From positions 32,633 through 96,632 of the forward strand of contig NW_019776150.1 in the NCBI RefSeq assembly GCF_001039355.2: a stretch of 64,000 nucleotides of DNA. The letters are read 5' to 3'. This stretch comes from Lingula anatina. Lineage: Eukaryota; Brachiopoda; Lingulata; Lingulida; Lingulidae. Shown here piece after piece: positions 12,005 to 23,800 of the stretch; within the stretch, counting starts at the first letter, position 1, and each line of letters opens with the position of its first letter. Both the position numbers and the translations under genes were made by a program. The notes below the pieces were generated by a model. It had not been told where the DNA came from. It searched no databases and saw only the letters and a program-made list of their open reading frames with translations.

Positions 12005-15000
12005 TCAGAGTGTCCTGGTTTGCTCACAGATGTGGTTGAATCTCCTATAGAAAATTAGATAAACTGTTGAAAGCAAGGATAATTTGAAAAATGCATTTAT
12101 GTTGAACCAAAAAAAAAAAAATGCAATTGTTTAGAATATTAATTTCATAAATGGATATATTTCATCAGCAAAAAGTTTCCATATAGTAAATTAAAAATTT
12201 ACATAATTTTACCTTAAAATAAAGTAAGGGCATCCTCATTTAATAATATTTGGGAAAAAATAAAACATTCAGGATATTTAAGAGGGGGAAATCATAAGCC
12301 TGTCTATTCTCATTATCAAAGAGAAATGTTTTCTCATTTTACCCATAAATTTAGCACTCCACTATAAATAAATTAATCTGGGGCAAATGTCCAGGTTGCT
12401 GCAAATAACCATATAAATACACTTACTGAGCATGAAGTGGCTTGTGTCTCTGTGTTCTGCAGTTTCGGCCCCAGTAGCAGTTGGGTCTGGCAGTTACAGT
12501 TGCTGTGAAATTAAAATGTGTATTATGGATACCAATTCTCTAATGCATAGGAGCAAACTTATTGAATCAGTTTAAAGCAAGTTTTGTAACAGATTCACAC
12601 CATTTGACCTGACTATTGTTTCAAATTCCGACTTGAATATGTAATATTTACGACTAAAATTTAAAATTTTGCAGTTTTTGATGGGAATGAGTATTAGTTA
12701 TGCTGAATGAAAAAAAAAAAAAAAAATGAATGACCCAGAAAAGGGACTTACAAACTTTTATGAATTAGAAGGTGACTATCACTTTGGGTAGTAAGGGAAA
12801 TATAAAACAATCAAAATTTGTTTACATCAACAAATGGGAAATTTCTTGTCACATATTTTCTAACAGCTATTTGGCATCTGGATCTTTAAACACATTTTCA
12901 ATATTTCTTTCACAAAAAAATTGAAACTGAAGAGGGACTTACCTGGCAGTTTGTCTGCAGGTATATCCCTTCTAAATTCATAGGCAAGTTCCTTGAAATT
13001 GCGCAAGCCACAAGAATAGCATATGTAAGTTTCTGATGTCAGGTGCTCCAGCCTTGCATTGTCTGGAAAAATATTGTCAGCATTTATATTATTCAAAGTA
13101 TATAATTTTATAAATCCAAATAAAGGTAGTACAATGAGGACTAGTCGCGCGGTGCAGATGATGTACCCTCTACCAGGGTGGCAGATCATATAGGGAAAAG
13201 CCGAAAAATCGACAGAGCCAAATGACTGTATTTACCTAGAGACATATCTGTGAATATCTGTGAAAAAACAATCTGTCGCCCTGGTAGAGGGTACAGATGA
13301 TGTGACATGCACCTGGAATTTAGGCATATAAAACTGATCTTTTAAAACCAAATGATTTGTCTCTACACCAATTATTTGAAGCAATATTTTAACAAAGTTA
13401 TATGTCTAATAGAAGTACCTGGACAAGTGTAGTCTCTGGCATCCAGTTTGGTTAAACATTTGCGGAGAACATCGTGGACACTTAAATTCTCAGCTTGCAA
13501 ATACTCCTGCAAAATAAAATAATTAAATAGCAAAAATGTAACATTTTTCTTCATTTTTTAAAGCTCAAAACATAAAAAGTTATCTACTAGCCATCTGTCA
13601 CACCCAATTTCACTTGTTTTGTATTGAAGGCGATTCATGTCATATCACTGTTGACCATGTTAACCTGGTCAATGTATAAATTGTGTTCCCAAAAGAGTTT
13701 CCAAAAGAGACTGCTACCACTGACCGATTACTATAGACAAGATTTTGATGAAACAAATTCTAACATGGCTTTCAATAGGTTGTGTATAGGTTCAACTTTC
13801 ATGAAGATTTAGAGTGGCAATATGATATTTGCCAATGAATTTTACATAAAATATATATTATGCTAAAAATTTTTACAGCAAGTAACCTTCAGATATTTAA
13901 CAATAAAACTAAGCTAACAAATAGCCATGTAGAAAAAGTTAGTGTAGATTATTTCAATAGTAACCTTGAATATCCTCGACTCATAGGCATTGTCCAATAT
14001 AATGTGATCTAGGCATTGTTGACCCAAGTTCAAATCTGAAAATATCATGCATGGTTGATGGCATGTTAAAAAATATTTTATTTTATTTATTTTTTCAGAC
14101 TAATCAATATAAGATAGAATTACATGTGATTGAAAAAAAAAACATTATAACATAGTTGTATTGTCACATTTATTGGCTGCATCTAAAATGGCTGTAATCC
14201 AAATAGAAAACTTGTGCCAAAGGTTACAAGAATTACCTCTAAACCTATCGAGACAACCAAGACATGCTGCTCTTCTACAGCCCCAGTATGCATGACAGAA
14301 GGTCCTGTGACATATGGCACCTACCAAGAGAGATAAATAAATATTATACTATTGAATCACATGTATGATGAGCCTAAAACCTAGCAAACTAAACATTCTA
14401 ACAATTTGCATCTTGTCCATTCTAACTAAGTAACTAACTAACTAAATATGTGTGTGTGTGTGTGTGAGTGTGTGTATTTCTTTTCATCTGGGTAAATGTT
14501 TTCCTTCCTTTTGCTACTTTTTATCATGGATATGGTTCAAACTGTTGATTTGACTAAAATCGTACAGCTCAAATCATTCATTTGGCTGAAATATACAAAC
14601 TATCCTAGAGTGAATCCAGAATGATACTCAAACACAAGATTCCATAGATGATAGGCATAATATAAGACAACTTAGAGTACACTGAAATGAAACTTACACT
14701 GCATTCTTGGCATTTCCGGGTCAGTGAACTGCAGATGCCGTCTATCTGGCATGGGCTCAAAGCAACACTGGCATAAGATGTGGTTTTGCTGAGGAGTGCA
14801 TATATAGACAGGTGCCTGAGGCATTCGCTTCACATCTGCAGAAGTTGCTGTGGATGGACCAGCCCCTGAAGAATTGATCTTCAAATCAAAACTTGACTAT
14901 GTGCTAATATAACTGTCTAAACATGATATTGTGGATCATGGGATTAAATACTAACAGGCAATTCTGATTCCAAAAGTTGAAGTGAAAACAAGAGAGTTTA

Positions 15001-18000
15001 CCCCCAGCACTGGAAGAGGTTCCTTCACTAGCACTGGTTCCTGGTGTGGAATGTAATTGGTTTTGAGGGGAACTAGTAGCATTCCCTTGGGTGGCTGCAT
15101 TACAATCCCCAGAAGCTGCATCAGTTGGAGATGAGACAGCGGCTGTCTGAGGAACTGCTGTAGTAGCAGCAGGCACTGTGGCAGCTGGGGTCACCATTTG
15201 CAAAGGTCTGTGCCCGGGACAGGACCTACACACGGCTCTTGGTGGCCTGAAATGTCCAATGTGTGCTTGTATTTGGTTCAACTATAAAAGTACTATACTT
15301 AACACATATATTAAAAAAATAAACAATACTGTACATTTAAAAGTATGTTCAGTGTGGGGAAAATGGGGAATTTATTGTTCACTAGAATCTGGTTAATGTA
15401 ACTGGTTACTGGGAAATAAAGAAGCAGGCCCTACCCATCACCTCCAAAGACAAATCCTCCAATGCGAGCTATGGGAGCAGGAAAGGCAGGGGTAGTAATA
15501 TCACTATCAATATCAGACTGGCTTCCAGAGCTGGACAAAAACAATAGTACCATACTATCAGAGTTGTATCTAAGGAATGTCAATACATGCCATGCTTAAA
15601 TAACTGTCAGATTCTATATAGGAATGTACTTTTTGGTCATTTAATACAAACCTGAAATTTGAAATTCATAATCATTATCAGAAACTGTAATATAGGAGAC
15701 TCCACAAAACTCATTACTTTATAACTCAAATTATCACATATAAATCTCACATAATCTCACGTAAATCCTGTGGAGCAGATTTTTTTCCTATGGCCTGAAA
15801 CTTATGAACATTGCACAACTTGAATAAAATTCCAGGCCTAAAAGTGTCACAGTTATGCATAGTCCATAATAAAAGTGAGTCATCTTCTACACAGTAACCT
15901 TCAAAATAAAATTTCACCTGACAGTAGTAAAAGAGATAGGGAATGCTCTTCATACCTGTCAGAATACTGCTCATCCTCATCATCACTGTACCTCTTCTTA
16001 CGTGGTGGATATAGCTATGGATATATAAATAATAGATATGGTGGATATAGGATGGATAATGGGTATATGAATAAAGCTTTGGTGGATATAGCTATTAGTA
16101 TAATATAAGGAAAGCAACCTTTCAAATTGATCAGGTAAATAAGTACAAAGAATGCACTCAAACAGTGCCAAACAAAAACTTCCTTTCAAATCTAGGGGAA
16201 TTTTTAAAAAATTCAATGATGGGAATTACCATGTCCTTTGTAATTTTGTTTTTAGCATCCAATTCTTGCAAATCTTCTGCAGATCTTCTTTTTTCTAGAA
16301 AGAAATATTTCAACATAATAGTCTAAGTGCATATATGTCATCAGACTTAATAACAGTTACACAAAGTAGCAGGGGCCGATTTAGGCCGTCTTCTTGGTCT
16401 TCCAGAAGATGGTCAGATTTTCAAGTTTACATTGACGGGTATCTAATTTTTTCTGTCGGAAGACGGTCAAAAAATGGAGGATGAATCAACAAATATAATA
16501 TGGAAGACTGTCAGAAAATATCTCTGGATCTGCCCCGTGCACCGTGACCGTGCACATAACAATTAGGATACATCTGGCTATTCAAGACATTACCTGGATG
16601 GGCCTTCAGGTAAGCATCCACAAGATTGTTTACAATGTGATTTTTGTTGATCCTCTCTACCTTGTACCGACACTAAAAGCAAAGAAAATGCAGAGTCAGA
16701 GAAGTAAGGTGAGAGTGACTTCTATTAAAACCAAATAAATTGCACAAACTGGTCTTCATATCTATGTAAAAAAAATATCAGATACAGACTTAATGAAACA
16801 TTTTATTTTGACACGACCTGAATATGACACAAGGAGCACTAATTGAACTAACTGCTAAATATATAAAGGAGTTTCTGTTCCTACTTATAGTCTTAATTCC
16901 AAAATGAAACACAAATACATACTGATGGGCATTCATGTGATCTTTCCATCCAATCCGAATAACAACCAGCACAAAAGGAATGCATGCAAGGCTGGAGGCT
17001 GAAGTACGTAAAAGAAACATATATAATAAAATTTATCTGCATGTTCAAAATATCATAAGTGTTGAGTATATGTTGCCGTGACTGTACCATAACCGTAGAT
17101 TAAAAACAGATAAAACGTTTTTGGAGTACGTTGACTGAATAAATTCCAGAAACTTTAAACTTATAAACTGTGTACATATAAACTTGAAACCTGGTGAAAA
17201 CCGATAAAAATGGTTAAAACTGTTGAAAATTGATGGAAAACCTAAAACAATATGGGACACTAAACTGAATGAATGTAACATAACAAGGCAGGAGTTCAAA
17301 TGTACAGGACAAGTCATGTGAACACATCTCCCTGTACAATTACTCTGACGTAGCATGTGTGGCAGTTACAGTCCAACCGTTAAAAATTATTTTTCTAGAA
17401 ATCAGAAATAAAAGAAATAGATACACATAGCTGCAGAATGCATAAAAATTACTAGTTTAGGGTTCTTTTCATATTAATGGAGCATGTTTAACTCACCTAA
17501 CACAGTCATGTAAAATATCTTGACATATGGAACACAGCAACGTTTCTTCTATTTCATCCCTAGCTAACTTCTTGACCCTCATTTCCATATCATCATCCTG
17601 TTCTTTATCATAAGTATGCAGTGCTGACTGCTCATGCCATCTGGATACAGAATCTACGTTATAGGACTTATGTCCTCCGCCTGAAATCTCTGTCTCGGAG
17701 TGTTTCTTTTTTGAGGGTTTGTTCTCAAAGTGATCCTTAGAATCATTTTGTAAATCCTCTCCAACTTTTCCAGGTTTGATTTTCTTTGGTTCTGTTGAAT
17801 CATCACTGCCAAATGCTTCCTAAAAATGCCATAACAATAATACAGATTAAATTTCATAATATGAGCATTAAAATGTGGAGTGGAAATACACTAAGGCAGG
17901 GCTATAAGGTTATCCTATATCACTCTTGCTGCTAAAATGTAACTGTTCATGTATGAATAAAACGACTAAAACTTAGTGTTTTTATCTTTTTAATATTACA

Positions 18001-20321
18001 CAAATGTACTCTGATGTTTTACCAAAAACCCTTGGTTGTACCTGATTTCATTTATTTCATACCCACAGCTGCATGAGGTGGAATTCCTATAACAGTTTTT
18101 CTTTTGTTCAGTGATGGTGATTAATATTCAATGTCAGAATTTCCCTAAAACTCTTTCTTGTTATATCTATTAGTCAATATAATTTCAACTCATGAAAAAC
18201 CCTACCTCTGCAGATCTCTTTTGTACATGCACTGGCTCTTCATCTGAGTCTAGATGAAATATAAAATCATCTGTAAGTATTGCTATTCACAAATATATGT
18301 ATCCTAACAGCCATAGCTAGTAAAAATAAAACCAGTTGAAATTACACATATTTATGATGTATGAACACACTGAAACTTTCAAACTAATTTATAGTTACAT
18401 CTTATCATGTGATTTGTAACTTAATAATCAGAAGAGATTTACCTTCCTTGATATCACTAAGATCTGCAGTATACTCCTGGGTTTCATCTAACATTTCACG
18501 TTCCAACTCTGCCATGGACTGGTACAGGTAACTAACATCTGAAACACAAAAAATAATAATAGATAAAATTAAATAATATAAAATTAAAAAAAAAAACAAA
18601 CAAAAATTTGGCAACAAGAGTAATATAAACAAATTTAGCAAGCATTTGCTGTGGCTAAAAAGAAACAAGTTGCCCCTACATTGTTCAGCAGGCTGTAACT
18701 CTAGTGGTAACTGCATAATAATGCTTAAAAGCACTAAATCTTTTAATATCCACCATATACATTTGACTTTCAGAGTGTACAATATCAGACAAGTATCAAC
18801 TTGGACAATGTGGAAAATGGTAGAAAATGTCAAAGAAACTGGTATATGCTTAGTGCAATGTCACTAATGTAATATATGTTACAAGCTCAGAGAGACAAAA
18901 ATACCTCTGTCCATCACGTTTCGCTAGTTTTATATTTTCAGTATCAGAGCAAGATATTTATAACAAATGACATGACAACATCTAGTAATCTCATAGTTAA
19001 GTAATTGTACAAATGGTGAATTTTTTCTGAAAAAACTTTACTGATTTGATCAAACTACCCAGCTAATGAGCATTTTTGTTTATTAACAAGTAGTCTGTAG
19101 TAAAGAAATGTTCATTAACGAGAATCTGTAGCAAAGAAATTGACTTAGGCTACCACAATACAGTGACACTTTAACAATGCATAAAATTTTACAAAGGTCT
19201 TCATGCTACCTTTGTGTATTTAAAGAACTTACTCTGTTCTTCATCTCCCTTTTTGAAAACTACATGAATCTCATCTCCATGATTCAGCTCAGTGCTCTGA
19301 AATAAGATAAAAATATAATAACTATCTCATATAACTGTGTTGATTCTCAAACTTATATATCTTTGTTTGTAAAATGTTTTCATCAAAAATGAAAAGATTA
19401 CTTACTTCTCCTTTTGATATTTTAGCCTTGTTGTTCACTAATGTTCCATTAGTACTGGAATTGGAAGAAATATTTCAAGTTAAAAGATTAAACACTGTAA
19501 ACATGTATCTACACTATTCGATATGTAAGCATAGAAAAAGCTACATCACAAATACTGGACAAATTTAACTGCTATTGTAGTGTTTTTGTAACAGGGAGTC
19601 AGAATTTTAAACTTGGAGAAAAGTTTGTAGCTGCATATGATATATTTTATTGTAGAGTTGAGGTGTAAAATATAAGAACATAATGCAATCAAAAATTCAC
19701 TGCTTAATGTATATAAAATACAGCTGAGGTGAGAAATTCTGACATTCTTTCCTTCACTCAAATCAAAATAGAAGTTATTTTACAGTACCTTGTATCATAC
19801 AACCAAACTCTCCCAGATCCATCTTTTTGTATGAAACAGTGCTTTCCAGAGACCAAGCGGTTTGCAGGCATAGAGAGATCACAGTCTGAAATAAAGCCAC
19901 TTCATGTTAATGGTCAAAGTATTTATTTGATAACAAATCTAAAAGAATGTTATCACTCCTGTGGACGTTTATTTGGTATATCGTAACTATCTGATAAAAA
20001 AAAAAGTCAATGGAAGTGTTAACCCATTAACTTCATGCCAATGAAAATTGAGCTTAGGTGGAGTCCGGATAGGTGCACTGAAAATTATTCAATTTCAACT
20101 GTGCCCAGACTCAATCTTATTACTTCTTGCTATTACAAATAGGGATGCCACTCAGTTTCTAGGCTCTTTCATTTTTGCCTCAGCAAACAGAGTAGCGGCC
20201 TGTACGAAATACCTTTCGCTCTTCCAATCGTAAACTTATCTTTGTCAATAGTAATGGGTTCCGAATCTGTATCTGTGGTACACACAAGCTGAGCCCACGG
20301 TTTGCATTCAGAGGAAGTCAT
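12005..20321 (-). CDS. CHFR: CHFR, FHA-RING-PBZ E3 ubiquitin ligase of the mitotic stress checkpoint
   Basis: Ubiquitin ligase delaying mitotic entry under microtubule stress and binding poly(ADP-ribose). Twenty in-phase exons: 20321-20213, 19885-19789, 19454-19406, 19296-19233, 18538-18443, 18249-18206, 17819-17497, 16998-16923, 16672-16594, 16294-16230, 16014-15956, 15530-15435, 15246-15002, 14865-14698, 14320-14237, 14035-13965, 13506-13419, 13062-12943, 12502-12427, 12044-12005. They encode 682 residues (human 664). FHA domain is in exons 1-4 (FTIGRA, LVSGKHC, TNGTLVN). The RING is C249-X2-C252-X12-C265-X-H267-X2-C270-X2-C273-X10-C284-X2-C287. A cysteine-rich region follows (CCFEPMPDRR, CAICHRTFCHAYWGC, CYSCGLRNFKELAYEF). 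The C-terminal PBZ finger uses C653, C659, H664 or H668, and H674, and is split by the last intron. Between FHA and RING lies a ~105-residue charged linker. The poly(A) signal is at 11893-11898. Divergent with WDR76. Confidence 0.96.
13151..13313. mobile_element. TIR hairpin element in a CHFR intron
   Basis: Left GGTGCAGATGATGTACCCTC and inverted right end GGTGCATG...ATCTGTACCCTC share a ~25-bp imperfect terminal repeat followed by CTACCAGGG. It is 163 bp and non-coding. Half of it recurs at 421-486, showing it is an interspersed family. Confidence 0.6.
16001..16098. repeat. Tandem repeat spanning a CHFR 3' splice site
   Basis: The motif GGTGGATATAGCTAT occurs at ~16003 and ~16081, with a diverged GGTGGATATAGGATGG at ~16038. 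On the CHFR strand this duplicates the acceptor AG plus the first ~14 exon bases of exon 11. The outer acceptor would add 77 nt and shift the frame, so the inner one (exon starting 16014) is used in the model. Confidence 0.7.
16370..16536. mobile_element. Short hAT-like TIR element in a CHFR intron
   Basis: Ends CAGGGGCCGATTTAG and, inverted, CACGGGGCAGATCCAG resemble common hAT-type termini (CAGGGGCGGATCCAG). Internal GGTCTTCCAGAAGATGGTC and GGAAGACGGTC repeats are present. About 165 bp. I cannot see an 8-bp target duplication, so classification is weak. Confidence 0.4.
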
Positions 20322-20844
20322 TGTAAATCTATAGATTTGATATAATCAACAGCAAAGTACTAGTTCTATAGGTACTCCGTACAGCATACATCAGGAAGTC
20401 AATCAAATAAACATCAGCTGGTAAAAATTCAGGACCAGTGTTACGTTACTTGCCACGATATGAAACACTGTAATGAAAATTTGTCAAATATTTTTGTATC
20501 TTTAAAAATAAAATACGTAATTTATATTTAATTTTGGTACATATAGTATAAAATAACATTTATGAAAACATATTGTTAATTTCGACAGATATGTGATGAC
20601 AGGAATCGGGTGTCGCATTCCACATTTTACTTTGCCCACATAGTTTTCTGTGAAAGGAGATTGTAAAATAACCCGGAGGTGGGAACGTGGATAAATAACT
20701 CACTCTGTTGTCATAGAATCTACAAGTACTCGAAATACACTTCCACGGGCCCATTACATAAATTCTATATCGCGCGAAGTTGGAATGCTGTCAAGCTGTT
20801 GCATGCCGTTCATTTTACAAAACCTCGATTAAACGAACAAAACA
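20322..20844. promoter_or_regulatory. CHFR/WDR76 divergent intergenic promoter region
   Basis: 523 bp between the two start codons. No TATA box at a useful distance. A TCGCGCGAA element at 20770-20778 (TTCGCGCGA on the minus strand) resembles E2F-type sites and lies about 70 bp upstream of the WDR76 ATG. Sharing of regulation between the two genes is an inference from geometry. Confidence 0.45.
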
Positions 20845-23800
20845 ATGATTGGGTTAAGAAAACGTGATAGATCTTTGTCAAATGATGGCAAATCGGGATC
20901 TTCTGCATATTCTGGAAAACGACTAAAGGTTTGTCTAGTGAACTATACCTGCACTGATAAATTTATAAAGTTGTTTTCGTTGTTAAGTAACTTTAACAAG
21001 CTGGAATTTTTACTCTTGTGTAGCAAATTATTGTGCTTAAAATAAATCGAAAGGACTAAGTCCGGTTGCAATGGTAAGATCTAAAACAGTTTTGTCAGTG
21101 CTTGGCTTTAAATTAAAACTACACGTACAATCATTTGTTCTTCGCCAACTAGCACTAAGTTTTGGGCTAAGTTTTATGCGTTAGCACTCCTATTTACAGT
21201 TTCTGAAATTTACCGTTTGTGATTGTGCATGAAAGACATAAATGCACATTACTTGAAATAACAGTACTTGTCTTTAATATGGTTCATGTTTAGGTAGAAG
21301 ACACCAGAGGGAATGAGGCAGAGCATAGATCCTTAAAAACACAAGAAATAAGAACTGCAGAGGACACTGAAATTCTGGTAAAGTTTGTATTCGTCAGAGT
21401 ATTATTCATTAAAGGGATAATAACTCTTCGTTTTGGCCAAAAAATGAATTTTCCCGGAGTAAACAACAATTTTCCCATGCTTACCAATGGTTAATGAATC
21501 CATTTTTACATTCAAAGTTAGTCCCTGTTTTTTTTCTAAAAAGTTTGGTTTTTTGTTAAAATCTCTTAAGAGATTTTAACAGTGTATAGCCATCAATGGA
21601 GGTCACGTCGTTTGAAGACAAGCTAAGATATCCGAATAATAGCTGTAACTGCTGTTTTTGTCGTTAAACAGAATATATTACATTTCAATGAGTTATTCAC
21701 AATGTTTTTATTGTGAAATATAGACCTCATACGAAGAGTTATTATCCCTTTAAGTATTGTGATAAAAACCAATCAGTTTATTTGGTCTTTGGTCATTCCC
21801 CTTAGTATTTTGATTGCTGTGGAGATAAAGAAAGATATTTTTGTTTTCCTTGTAGCTCTGTGCTATGGTTTTAATGACATTTTTTTCATTGATAAATTAT
21901 GTTAAAATATGTAACCTGTTCTGTTGCAGATACAGAAGTTTTTCTTGTTGTCAGTTTACCAAGATCATAGGTGGTCATTGCATGTATCTTTCTTGACATT
22001 GTCAGTAATATATAAGGGTTTCCTGGTATATGTAAGAATTAATGTGTTTTAATTTATACTAATAGCCAGGAGAAGAGGGGCTATCGGAATTTGAAAGAAG
22101 AAGACTTAAAAATCTCAGAGACAATGCAAAGTTCTTTGAAGAAATGGGTATTTTCAAAGTAAGTGGAAAAAAGGCTATTACATATCTGCCTATTTGATAT
22201 TATATTCTCTATAATCAGCTTTTTATTTATGAATGATAATATGTAATATTTTAATTCTACTGTAACAGTTGAGATATTTTCATGTTCATGTAAAAAACTT
22301 ATCCTTTCTAGGAAACATTAAGACTTTTTAATTATTCAGGCAAAAGATGCTTTCAGAGAGTTGAGTGAAAAACCAAAGGTTAAACCTACAGAAAGAGGTC
22401 TGAAGAGGTAAATTTTAATTCATGCTAGATTTAATGTTAAACACATAACAATAATTACATGGTTATTATTTTCCTTTTTATGATCAGAAATGAATTACAG
22501 GATTTAATAATCAGAAATGTCAGCATAATTTCACTTTTTAAATTGGAGCATTAAATATAAGAACCTTAATTCAATCAGGGGTGCTGTGAAGCCTGAGCCT
22601 CTGCCAAGAAGAGCACCTAGTTTGCGGTTACAGAATAAAGATCCAGCAGGAGAAGAATTGCCAGAGAGGCCTACCATTTTTGTGGAACCCACAGAAGAGC
22701 ATGTGAGTTGAATGTCACTAAATATTAGGCATAGGATCTAGAAAAATCAATTTATACTGATGGTAACTGGTAAACGTGAAATAAATTCTTTATGAATCAG
22801 AAAATGTCTTTTTAAAAATAAGTTAATTCTGCTCTGATATATCTTTTTGCAGCCTCGCAAAGCATCAGGACCTCTTACCATGTGTGAAACATTAAAGAAT
22901 GCAGAAGAAAATACTGAAACCTCACACAATAATTTTTTGTCCTCCCTGAAGACACTTGGTGAGGGAAAAGAGAAAAAAAGTGTGAAAGTTGAATCATCCT
23001 TGGAAAAGTAAGTAAAATGCAGAAAAACAAACAGAAAGTAAAAAATTAAAATTTTTGTAGGAGGGTATTTAATTAAATTTTTTACTATATATGAAAATGA
23101 ATTTGGTAGAATATTATGCAGAAAAGTGGTATCAGTTTAACGAAGGTTCATTTATTATACACTTCAGCTTTCTAAAGGCATGTAAACGCATGAAACTTCA
23201 CGAGGATCGTGTAGCAAAAGTTGTCAAAGACAGAATTTTCTCAGTAGCAGTCCATCCTTCAGAGACGAGGGTATTTGTTTGTGCAGGGGACAAATGGGGG
23301 AAGATTGGGCTCTGGGATGTGGTAGGTGTCAATGGCAGCCATGTTGTTTCTCTCAAAATGCAAAAAACAAAGATATCTGTTGGATTTCATCAAAAATATG
23401 TTTTAAGGATATATCAATGAAAAGTAAAGGAAGTAAATCAAACATGTAAAGGTCAAATATATATTATAATTGCTATTTGTATGGTTAGGCCAGAAAATCA
23501 GCTTTTGCCTAACTACATACTACATGTATGTTAGGACTTAACGGGGATGATTTAGTTCACAGTGATGATATTTGTGGTTGCAGGAATCGAAGGAAGGGGA
23601 TGATGGTGTATTTCTGTATGAGCCCCACAGTCGCCCAGTAAATTGTATGTTCTTTGACCCTAGCAATGCCTCGCGACTGTACTCCTGCAGCTATGATGGA
23701 ACTATCAGAAGATGTGACTTCAACAAAGCTGTGTTTGATGAGGTGAAAGTATTAAATTTTACACGTTTTCAAAGATAAACTGTTTATAAAAACACAAATT

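Noticed and set aside
12427-12502. TAA right after this exon as the end of CHFR
   Set aside because: A strong GTAAGTG donor overlaps the stop, and the 40-nt exon at 12005-12044 restores the conserved RFNHICEQTR end in phase.
15178-15396. Plus-strand ORF antisense to CHFR
   Set aside because: Shadow of CHFR exon 13 running into intron; the minus frame encodes conserved CHFR sequence.
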